From: Tannerellaceae bacterium
GTDB lineage: Bacteria > Bacteroidota > Bacteroidia > Bacteroidales > Tannerellaceae
DNA length: 44,049 bases
Assembly: GCA_021204405.1 (NCBI GenBank)
Contig: JAJPZJ010000108.1
Location: forward strand, 1-44,049
Direction of reading: 5' to 3'
The translations under genes and the position numbers were made by a program. The notes under the pieces are model-generated. The model ran no database searches and was not told the DNA's origin. It saw only the letters and a program-made list of their open reading frames with translations. This document shows positions 37,437 to 44,049 of this stretch, piece by piece; the first letter of the stretch is position 1, and each line of letters opens with the position of its first letter.

Positions 37437-37709
37437 ATGACTAAAGCAGATATTGTTACTGAAATCTCAAAAAGTACCGGAATTGACAAACAAACGGTAT
37501 TAGCAAGTGTAAAGTCTTTCATGGATATTGTTAAAACATCCTTAGCTCAGGGTGAAAATGTTTACCTGAGAGGTTTCGGAAGTTTTGTTATTAAGAAAAG
37601 AGCCCAGAAAACTGCACGTAATATTTCTAAAAATACTACGATCATTATTCCGGAGCACAATATTCCAGCTTTCAAACCTGCAAAAACTTTCCTGAACGAA
37701 GTAAAGTAA
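37437..37709 (+). CDS. HU/IHF-family DNA-binding protein
   Basis: Nucleoid protein of 90 residues with the family features: MTKADIVTEISKSTGIDKQT at the N-terminus, the conserved GFGSFVIKKRAQKTARN at the base of the beta arms, and IPEHNIPAFKPAKTF at the C-terminus. It precedes the small basic protein and rng on the same strand. Spacing to the small gene is 38 bp. The frame is intact. Confidence 0.95.
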   Translation: MTKADIVTEISKSTGIDKQTVLASVKSFMDIVKTSLAQGENVYLRGFGSFVIKKRAQKTARNISKNTTIIIPEHNIPAFKPAKTFLNEVK

Positions 37710-37747
37710 TTAATAATCATACGTTAAATTAAAAAATTCTACAAACA

Positions 37748-37837
37748 ATGCCTAGCGGAAAAAAAAGAAAAAGACATAAAATGTCTACGCACAAGCGCAA
37801 AAAGAGACTTAAAAAGAATAGACATAAGAAAAAATAA
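37748..37837 (+). CDS. 29-residue basic protein, AURKAIP1/COX24 (bS22/mS38-like)
   Basis: A short frame below usual gene-calling limits: MPSGKKRKRHKMSTHKRKKR, then LKKNRHKKK. About two thirds of its residues are Lys, Arg or His. It resembles the COX24/mS38 domain, which in mycobacteria and mitochondria is a small-subunit ribosomal protein. Bacteroidota genomes often carry such a gene, and the place between HU and rng on the same strand supports a real gene. A terminator follows at 37861. A ribosomal role here is inferred. Confidence 0.7.
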   Translation: MPSGKKRKRHKMSTHKRKKRLKKNRHKKK

Positions 37838-37860
37838 TTCAGTCTATTGACAAACTCTGG

Positions 37861-37900
37861 AAGAACAAACTTAACAAGGAACCTTTTAAGTTTGTTCTTT
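37861..37900 (+). terminator. rho-independent terminator after the small basic gene
   Basis: AAGAACAAACTT, a 15-nt loop and AAGTTTGTTCTT form a 12-bp stem, 23 bp after the small gene's stop and 30 bp before rng. It may limit read-through into rng. Confidence 0.72.
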
Positions 37901-37929
37901 GCGTATTACTCAGGTTCAATTTATAAAAA

Positions 37930-39501
37930 ATGAATAGTGAATTAGTTATCGATGTTCAGCCTAAAGAGGTATCTATCGCTGTATTGGAGGATAAAAACCT
38001 TGTAGAGCTTCATAAGGAAGCGCGCAATGTATCGTTCTCGGTCGGAGATATTTACCTGGGTAAAGTTAAGAAACTTATGCCGGGGCTAAACGCTGCATTC
38101 ATTGACGTTGGATATAAAAAGGACGCATTTCTTCACTACCTGGACTTAGGTCCGAATTTCAATACCCAGCAAAAGTTCCTCAGGCAGGCACTCGACGGGA
38201 ACAAAAAATTCCCGGCTATTGCTAAAATCCAGATCGATCCTGAAATCGAAAAAGACAGCAGCATCAGTAATGTGCTTAAAGCAGGACAAGAGGTATTGGT
38301 ACAAATTGCCAAAGAGCCGATATCGACCAAAGGCCCGCGGCTTACTTCCGAACTTTCATTTGCCGGAAGATTTATCGTTTTGACACCTTTTGCCGATAAG
38401 GTATCTGTTTCAACCAAAATTAAATCAGGCGAGGAACGCGCACGTTTACGCCAATTGATCCAAAGTATCAAGCCGAAGAATTTTAGTGTAATTGTCCGTA
38501 CTTCAGCAGAAGGAAAACGTGTGGCAGAGCTCGACCATGAATTAAAGACATTAGTTAAACGCTGGGAGGATAATATCACCAGATTAAGTAAAGCCAAGGT
38601 GCCGGCCCTGATCTATGAGGAGAGTGGACGTGCCGTAGCGCTTTTACGTGATATTTTTAGTCCTTCCTTCCAAAACATCTATGTAAACGACGAAAGCGTT
38701 TATAACAGTGTTCGCGATTATGTAAGTTTAATTGCTCCCGGCCGTGAAAATATTATACATAAGTATACCGGTGAGCTTCCGATCTTTGATAATTTCGCAA
38801 TCACAAAGCAGATCAAGTCGTTGTTCGGACGAACTGTAACTTATAAAAGTGGTGCCTACCTGATCATTGAGCATACCGAAGCTATGCATGTGATAGATGT
38901 AAACAGTGGTAACCACTCGAAAAGAAGTGATGCCCAGGAAAAAACCGCTATCGATGTGAATATGGCTGCCGCCGATGAAATTGCCAGACAGTTACGCTTG
39001 CGCGATATGGGTGGTATTATTGTGATAGACTTCATTGATATGTCGGAGCCCGCTAACCAGCAGAAGTTATTCGAACATATGGCTAAAGCCATGGCTGGCG
39101 ACCGGGCCAAACACAACATCCTGCCTTTAAGTAAATTCGGTTTGATGCAGATCACCCGCCAGCGGGTACGTCCGGCGATGGGCATTACTACATCCGAAAC
39201 CTGCCCTACCTGTTTCGGCACAGGTAAAATAAAACCCTCCATCCTGTTTACCGATAGCCTGGAAGGAAAAATAGCATGTTTAGTAAATAAACATCATGTG
39301 AAGAATTTCGCCCTGCATGTACATCCATATGTTGCAGCGTTCATTAATCAGGGATTTATCCCGTTAAGTTTGAAATGGAAATTGAAGTACTCCTGGAGTA
39401 TGAAAATCATTCCCGATCAGAGTCTCTCATTTATGGAATATAAATTTATAGATTCCGACAAAAATGAGATCGACATGATGGAAGAAAAAGAAATGCAATA
39501 G
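37930..39501 (+). CDS. rng: ribonuclease E/G
   Basis: Endoribonuclease for RNA processing and decay, 523 residues. An S1-like domain is near the N-terminus (VGDIYLGKVKKLMPGLNAAF). The catalytic region has MHVIDVNSGN and GGIIVIDFIDM, whose acids bind magnesium. The zinc-link motif is CPTCFGTGK near residue 420. It lacks the long scaffold tail of RNase E, so it is the short RNase G type. It has its own terminator. The frame is intact. Confidence 0.94.
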   Translation: MNSELVIDVQPKEVSIAVLEDKNLVELHKEARNVSFSVGDIYLGKVKKLMPGLNAAFIDVGYKKDAFLHYLDLGPNFNTQQKFLRQALDGNKKFPAIAKIQIDPEIEKDSSISNVLKAGQEVLVQIAKEPISTKGPRLTSELSFAGRFIVLTPFADKVSVSTKIKSGEERARLRQLIQSIKPKNFSVIVRTSAEGKRVAELDHELKTLVKRWEDNITRLSKAKVPALIYEESGRAVALLRDIFSPSFQNIYVNDESVYNSVRDYVSLIAPGRENIIHKYTGELPIFDNFAITKQIKSLFGRTVTYKSGAYLIIEHTEAMHVIDVNSGNHSKRSDAQEKTAIDVNMAAADEIARQLRLRDMGGIIVIDFIDMSEPANQQKLFEHMAKAMAGDRAKHNILPLSKFGLMQITRQRVRPAMGITTSETCPTCFGTGKIKPSILFTDSLEGKIACLVNKHHVKNFALHVHPYVAAFINQGFIPLSLKWKLKYSWSMKIIPDQSLSFMEYKFIDSDKNEIDMMEEKEMQ

Positions 39502-39537
39502 AAAAACTCCGGAGCCAATCACTCCGGAGTTTTTTTT
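39502..39537 (+). terminator. rho-independent terminator of rng
   Basis: AAAAACTCCGGAG, a short loop and CTCCGGAGTTTTTTTT form a strong GC stem with a long U run directly after the rng stop. Confidence 0.95.
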
Positions 39538-39554
39538 AATGAACTATCTACTTA

Positions 39555-39586
39555 TTGGGATGTATATTTTTGGGATGTATATTTTT
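39555..39586. repeat. 15-bp perfect tandem duplication, intergenic
   Basis: ttgggatgtatattt occurs at 39555-39569 and 39570-39584 between rng and phnW. A looser 12-13 bp direct repeat, tttcgcagggaa, follows about 22 bp apart (39585 and 39607). Nothing else is seen in 39538-39691. Confidence 0.92.
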
Positions 39587-39691
39587 CGCAGGGAAAAAGT
39601 TTTGTTTTCGCAGGGAAGTATGTTCATTTTCCCAGAAAAATATTTTATCTTTTCTACCTATTTTCTGACATCTGCCGGTACACACTTCTAT

Positions 39692-40768
39692 TTACCGGAT
39701 CGCTTCTATCAGCCGCGCCATATCTTCCGGATAAACATCGCCAATATTACCAATACGGAAGGTTTGTGCATCTGATATTTTTCCGGGATAGATCACAAAT
39801 CCTTTCTTTTTTAATCGCTCATAGAACTCCACAAAGTCAAACGACTCTGCCGGATACAAAAACGACGTGATGATAGGCCCCTGTAATTCATCAGGCAAAA
39901 GCGTACAATAACCTAATGAACGCATGCCTTCCACCAATACCCGGTGATTCTCTTTATAACGCTCATATCTTTCAGCTACTCCTCCCTCTTCTTTCAGCTC
40001 CTGTATAGCCTGGTAAAAAGCACGCACAACATGTGTAGGAGAGGTATAACGCCATTTACCCTTACCCTTTTCCATAGCTTCCCACTGGTCGTAAATATCC
40101 AGTGAAAGCGAACGTGCCACCCCTTTGCATTCCATTAATTTAGCCCGGTTGGCAATAATAAACCCAAAGCCAGGAACCCCCTGAATACATTTATTGGCAC
40201 TGCTAACCAGGAAATCAATGCCCAGCTTCTCCATATCAATTGGGATTCCTCCGAACGTACTCATGGCATCTACAATAAAAGTTATATTGCGTCCGGCTAA
40301 CACACCGGCTACCTCTTCTATGGAGTTAACCAGTCCCGTAGTAGTCTCGCCATGTACCATCGCCAGGTGGGTGGTACCCGGATATTCCGATAAGGCCCGG
40401 CGAGCCGTTTCTCCTGTGATCTGTTCGGTTTCGTGGAGTGAGATAAGCCGGTAATTTAATTTATAATAAGAGGCAATCTCTCCCATCCGGTCGCCATAAG
40501 CTCCATTGGCAAGTATTAACAACTGGTCTTCCGGCTTAACGGTAGCCCCTAAAGTAGCTTCCACACAATACGTTCCGCTTCCCTGTAACAAGACACTTGT
40601 ATAGGTTTTTTCATCCAGTCCGGCTATGGCCAGTAATTCCTGCCTGATTACCGTTACAATATCTTCATTATAATCTTTATCCCAGGTACACCAATCCTGA
40701 AGCATGGCCTCCCTTACAGTTTGCGAAGTACTTAAAGGACCCGGTGTTAACAAAAGATAGTTTCTCAT
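39692..40768 (-). CDS. phnW: 2-aminoethylphosphonate:pyruvate transaminase
   Basis: PLP enzyme that turns 2-aminoethylphosphonate and pyruvate into phosphonoacetaldehyde and alanine; 358 residues. It starts MRNYLLLTPGPLSTSQTVRE, the family signature. The PLP lysine is in LVSSANKCIQGVPGFGF near residue 194. VDAMSTFGGIPID marks the cofactor Asp. It follows phnX on the minus strand. Without the 26-bp duplication at the junction, its start would overlap the phnX stop in ATGA. The frame is intact. Confidence 0.95.
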   Translation of the reverse strand: MRNYLLLTPGPLSTSQTVREAMLQDWCTWDKDYNEDIVTVIRQELLAIAGLDEKTYTSVLLQGSGTYCVEATLGATVKPEDQLLILANGAYGDRMGEIASYYKLNYRLISLHETEQITGETARRALSEYPGTTHLAMVHGETTTGLVNSIEEVAGVLAGRNITFIVDAMSTFGGIPIDMEKLGIDFLVSSANKCIQGVPGFGFIIANRAKLMECKGVARSLSLDIYDQWEAMEKGKGKWRYTSPTHVVRAFYQAIQELKEEGGVAERYERYKENHRVLVEGMRSLGYCTLLPDELQGPIITSFLYPAESFDFVEFYERLKKKGFVIYPGKISDAQTFRIGNIGDVYPEDMARLIEAIR

Positions 40769-40803
40769 GGCTGCTTAAAAAGATAGTTTCTCATGGCTGC
40801 TTA
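40752..40803. repeat. 26-bp perfect tandem duplication over the phnX-phnW junction
   Basis: Units at 40752-40777 and 40778-40803 (aaaagatagtttctcatggc...) are identical and have no junction homology. The duplication copies the phnW start and the phnX end. The upstream copy forms a nine-codon frame, MRNYLFKQP, whose TGA overlaps the true phnW ATG. Confidence 0.96.
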
Positions 40804-41594
40804 TTTTTTAGTTGCTGGTTAATCTGTTCTATGCAGGCGGGTAATTCACGGATAGAGTCGAGCACATAAGCAGCTCCGGCATTATACATGCGGGTGCGTA
40901 CCTCTTCCATCCGTATTTGAAGCTGTTCCGGGGAAAGGGCATTTGTCTCTGCCTCCGTCAATCCCATTTCGTTACTTCCCAGGATAACCCCTATACTCCA
41001 TACCTTAGCATTTACACCTTCTTTGATATCGGCTATTGTATCACCTACTTTTACTACCTGCTCTACCGAAGGGATAGCCAGCCCGATCATATTCTGGTAA
41101 ATCATATAAGGAGCCGGCCGGCCCGCCGGTAAATGATCGGGTGTAACCAGCTTGTCAACCGTATACCCTTTTGCCGCCGCACCCGGTTGTACTACATCCA
41201 TCATAGCCTGTGTATAACCGGTAGTAGAGCCAATCTTAATACCGTTGTTACGTAACTGTTGCAAGGTATCTATCACATAGGGGATAGGACCGGTAAAATC
41301 AGTCAGTGAGTCAAACAGATGTTTCTCAAAGCGCAGGTACATCTTCTGCACATCCTGCTCATTCCATGCACGGCCATATCTATTTTCAAAAGAAGCATTT
41401 ACTTCCGGCATTTGTAAAATAGCCCGTATATGGTCTATTTTAAGTAATCCCATGGGTGCACGGGCCTGGCCGGTTGTGATATCAATCCCTCTCTCTTCTT
41501 TAAAAACTTTGATAAAAGCATTAAGCGGAGCAAAGCAACCATAGTCGACAGCAGTGCCGGCCCAATCCATAATTACACATTTAATTTCGCACAT
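40791..41594 (-). CDS. phnX: phosphonoacetaldehyde hydrolase (phosphonatase)
   Basis: HAD-superfamily enzyme that cleaves the C-P bond of phosphonoacetaldehyde to acetaldehyde and phosphate; 267 residues. The nucleophile motif is VIMDWAGTAVDYGC (Asp within residues 9-13). The Schiff-base lysine is probably in APMGLLKIDHIRAIL. GSTTGYTQAMMDVV and VVKVGDTIADIKEGV are HAD motifs II and IV. The upstream neighbour is the DUF5690 permease, the downstream one phnW. The frame is intact. Confidence 0.95.
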   Translation of the reverse strand: MCEIKCVIMDWAGTAVDYGCFAPLNAFIKVFKEERGIDITTGQARAPMGLLKIDHIRAILQMPEVNASFENRYGRAWNEQDVQKMYLRFEKHLFDSLTDFTGPIPYVIDTLQQLRNNGIKIGSTTGYTQAMMDVVQPGAAAKGYTVDKLVTPDHLPAGRPAPYMIYQNMIGLAIPSVEQVVKVGDTIADIKEGVNAKVWSIGVILGSNEMGLTEAETNALSPEQLQIRMEEVRTRMYNAGAAYVLDSIRELPACIEQINQQLKNKQP

Positions 41595-41627
41595 TGTTAT
41601 TTATAGTTTAAGTTATATTTTGTCTTT

Positions 41628-42963
41628 TCAGATAGTGGTATAAGCATTGTTATTCACAGGCTTTTCCTGTTCCAGCGGCACAGCATGCGGATATTCTTTG
41701 CGATAACGTTGTTGCAGGTAAATAAACGAGAAAAGAAAAGAAATAAAACAGATAATACCTACGTAGCCAGCCATCTGGTTATAGAAATAATTCCAGTTTA
41801 CATCTGGATTGAAAAACTCTTTCATTACCAACACGATCACTGTGCCGGCATAGCCCAGGAAATCATTTAAGGCAATGAAAAATCCTACATTTCCCCTGAT
41901 CTTAAAGCAGGCAATAAACCGGTCAAAGAAGATCGTCCGAAAAGTAAGGTAAGCCATATACAGGCAAAGGCTCTGTATAAACAGCCAGGTAACCAGGCTC
42001 AGCAGCAACGTCTCATTCCTGAACGAAATGAAAGACATTACCACCATACCGGCCATAATAAGAAGAAGTAATATATTGAGGACTCTAAGGTTATCTCTTA
42101 CAAATACCATTAATCCGAAAATTGCCAGGATAATAAGGGTTACAATGCTATCTATCTGTGCAAACAACCACGAAGAATAGCCGGAGATATCAATGATATT
42201 TACCAGGAAATCCTCTTTGATATCCCGCAATACCACTAATAAAACATTGGCTACAAAAAGCAATGTCAGGAAAGGTATAAAATTGCGGAAGAGTTGCCAG
42301 CGTTGTTCTTTATTTAATGTCTCCCTTTCTGATTTGCAGGCAATATCTTCTGCCGACGGATGCGGCAGGCGGGTGAGCAGGTAGCCCAATAAAGCCAGTA
42401 AAGGTACCGCCAATCCACCAATTAAGGCCGGCATCCAAAAAGGACTTACTCCCAATACATCCATCACATACAGCCCTGCCGATTTAGCCGTACCCGAACT
42501 AACCACCATACTTACTCCCATCAGGCTGGCCAGTATATCGGTTAAACGCCGCCCTTCCAGGAAGCTGAACAGGATTCCCCACATACACCCTAAAGACAAG
42601 CCATTAAAGAACATGGCAAGTACGTTCCACGGTGTAGGCAATAAGCCAAAAAATACCAGCGACAGCTCTGCCGCAACAGCAGAAACCAGTATAAATTTAA
42701 GCCGGTTCTCTTTTTTAGTTCCGAAATGAGTTTAATTCTACAAACTTAGATATTACATATCCGAATATCTGGATGATAGTTACCACCACTTTATAATCCA
42801 TCCCCAGTATCTCCATGCCTTCAAAGGAGGCTGCGGTGAAAGGTTTACGTAACGCATATACCAGGGAATAAGAGAGAAGTGCTGCACCACCGGCCCAAAG
42901 AATAAAAAGCAGGTCGTGTAGCGGTTTGCTTACCGGAGCGGATGTTTTTTCCATTTGTTTCAT
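41628..42963 (-). pseudogene. DUF5690-family membrane permease, two one-base deletions
   Basis: MFS-like membrane protein linked to phnX/phnW. The N-terminal part, from ATG 42963 (MKQMEKTSAPVSKPLHDLLF), has the span ILWAGGAALLSYSLVYALR. The long C-terminal part has the remaining spans (NVLAMFFNGLSLGCMWGILF onward). Between them two bases are missing: one near 42737 and one in the T6 run at 42711-42716. Together they would restore KLISELKKENRLKFILVSAV. As written, the first product stops at 42715. From context it may import 2-aminoethylphosphonate; this is not established. It is the first gene of the phn unit. Confidence 0.82.
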
Positions 42964-43171
42964 ACAGAGGAGATCTATCTGGTTTTCGGAGCAAAAGTAC
43001 ACGGCCTATATTACAGCCGTATTACTGAAAACATAAATAATCAAAATTCATATAAACCTGGTAATCATATCTTTATTTATTAATATTTATGTAACATATA
43101 TGCAATACCAATGAAATCCTTTCCCTTTTATAAAAACAAATGAGGGCGAATGTCTCAAAAAATCCTGATTA

Positions 43172-43750
43172 GTTCCCCGCGAAGGCGGGGAGCGCAGAGG
43201 AACAGGCGGTATAAGTTACAAAAAGAGAGATACAAACCTGTTCTTTTGCCATCTCCGATCAAGTCCCGGGGCTATTAAATTCTTTTCCAAACTTTTGATA
43301 TTTTACTTGCGCCTGATACCTTGTAAGGCCTTAAAGCAATCGGGAAGACCGGCCCTGGTCAATAGCTTAAGGTTGAGCCAACAGCGATACCCTGAAAGGG
43401 TGTAAAGCAATAGCCCAGGGTTGAGTGAACGTAGTGAACGGTACCCTGGGTAAGCAGATAATAAATCGAAAACCCTGTAAGGGTTTCATTTCTACCCTAA
43501 GGAGTTTTCCCCGGTCCATAGGCAACCCGCTGCGGGGTTGAAATAATACACACTTGTAACCCAGGGTATCGCTCGCTCTGCTCACTTAACCCTGGGTTAT
43601 TGCTAAATCCCCAGCGGGGATTACCATTGGCTCAACTTTAGGCTATTGGCCAGGATCAATTTTCGATTGCCCGAATTCCTTTCACGGATATGTTTATAAA
43701 AAAACAGAGGTATCAGAGAACTTAACAGCTCTGGGATCAAGTCCGGGAAC
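43172..43750. repeat. modular palindromic element, copy 2 (about 580 bp)
   Basis: It starts with GTTCCCCGCGAAGGCGGGGA and ends in AGAGAACTTAACAGCTCTGG (ending 43750), both shared with the element at 15944-16307. The core is different. It holds an inverted pair of the 5690-type repeat, with acccagggtatcgctcgctc at 43561 and its inverted partner at 43400-43445. Thus two core types sit between the same ends. No protein-like frame is present. The stretch 43003-43171 before it shows only AT-rich sequence. Confidence 0.75.
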
Positions 43751-43766
43751 ACTTCGTTGGGAAAAA

Positions 43767-43825
43767 TTGCAGGATACAGTGGCTACACTAATAAGAAAAG
43801 GTTACATATGCCACTGTTCCTGCAA
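43767..43825 (-). terminator. hairpin terminator of the truncated receptor gene
   Basis: TTGCAGGATACAGTGGC and GCCACTGTTCCTGCAA are near-perfect complements. On the minus strand the stem is followed by a U run (aatttttccc). It lies 28 bp past the stop at 43853. Confidence 0.72.
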
Positions 43826-43852
43826 CGGGAGATATAGTATCAGTCAATCATG

Positions 43853-43997
43853 TTATTTACCGGTACTCATCACGCCTGAATCAGAGTCGGCATTATGAAT
43901 CTTTTTACCTCCGGAACTATACGAGCGCCCGAATGAGAAATTATACGAGAACTGGACCATAAACATACGGGAACTTTCGTTGATATACATTTTCTTT
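43853..43997 (-). pseudogene. 3' fragment of an outer-membrane beta-barrel receptor
   Basis: About 47 residues remain: KKMYINESSRMFMVQFSYNF, then SFGRSYSSGGKKIHN and DSDSGVMSTGK. The alternating aromatic strand and the tail resemble outer-membrane beta-barrel (CarboxypepD_reg/OMP_b-brl_3) receptors. Upstream, at 43998, the sequence turns into the 45-bp repeat shared with the window's left end and the frame meets a stop. The gene is therefore cut by that element or by the assembly edge. It has its own terminator. Confidence 0.65.
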
Positions 43998-44042
43998 AAT
44001 GATTATCCGCATAATGTCCTATTATAAATTCTGGATTTGAAG
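43998..44042. repeat. right copy of 45-bp inverted repeat at window end
   Basis: Exact inverted match of bases 1-45, followed by tcggagt. It begins right where the receptor fragment loses its frame. See the left copy. Confidence 0.75.
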
Positions 44043-44049
44043 TCGGAGT

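Noticed and set aside
43367..43585. 72-codon minus-strand frame in the right-hand repeat block
   Set aside because: It lies wholly inside palindromic repeats, and its sequence is a translation of those repeats. Similar frames can be read from the block at 5605-5830.

Overview
The window looks like a chromosomal contig from a member of the Bacteroidales (phylum Bacteroidota), perhaps near Parabacteroides, Dysgonomonas or Tannerella. The evidence is a SusC/SusD pair, gliding-type genes gldD and gldE beside ssb and mutY, the phoH-purC-ubiE-aroE run, a DUF6377 regulator, a DUF5690 transporter, DUF5715, and TAnnTTTG-type promoter boxes. The exact genus cannot be fixed from the sequence alone. No tRNA, rRNA, CRISPR array, transposase gene or phage gene was seen.

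Layout. 1-1143: truncated AAA-type ATPase. 1296-5489: small charged secreted protein, threonine dehydratase, PAP2 phosphatase, DUF6377 regulator. 5490-5904: palindromic repeat block. 5905-12033 (minus): susC, susD and a histidine phosphatase of the phytase/MINPP type. 12736-15637: carbonic anhydrase lipoprotein (broken), AI-2E-type permease, secreted esterase. 15944-16307: modular palindromic element. 16308-21454 (minus): TonB receptor, hemN, hemG. 21645-22778: stand-alone CARF nuclease of the Card1/Can2 type. 22868-26225: lipoprotein, TetR regulator with a 44-bp palindromic operator, EFR1-type ferredoxin protein, second esterase. 26252-27304: FMN riboswitch and ribB. 27239-29344 (minus): DUF5715 lipoprotein, ferredoxin-nitroreductase, two small paralogous proteins. 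29567-33044: phoH, purC, ubiE/menG, aroE. 33059-37277 (minus): mutY, ssb, gldE, gldD, phosphopantetheinyl transferase. 37437-39501: HU, a 29-residue basic COX24-like protein, rng. 39692-42963 (minus): 2-aminoethylphosphonate degradation (phnX, phnW) with a DUF5690 permease. 43172-43750: second copy of the modular element. 43853-43997: tail of an outer-membrane receptor.

Three genome-level signals stand out. First, at least nine perfect tandem duplications of 11-26 bp are scattered through the window. They sit in start regions, inside genes and between genes, and most have almost no junction homology. Second, about 14 of some 40 genes carry frameshifts, mostly one-base changes in homopolymers, or in-frame stops. 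The lesions are dense at 22.8-26.2 kb and absent from the core block 27.8-36.8 kb. Third, the same 45-bp sequence lies inverted at both window ends and cuts a gene at each end, as the tip of a multi-copy mobile element would.

Whether the lesions are biological (early genome decay, phase variation) or come from sequencing and assembly cannot be decided from the sequence. Both readings are kept open below. Genes called pseudogene are annotated over their inferred full span with the lesion positions given.
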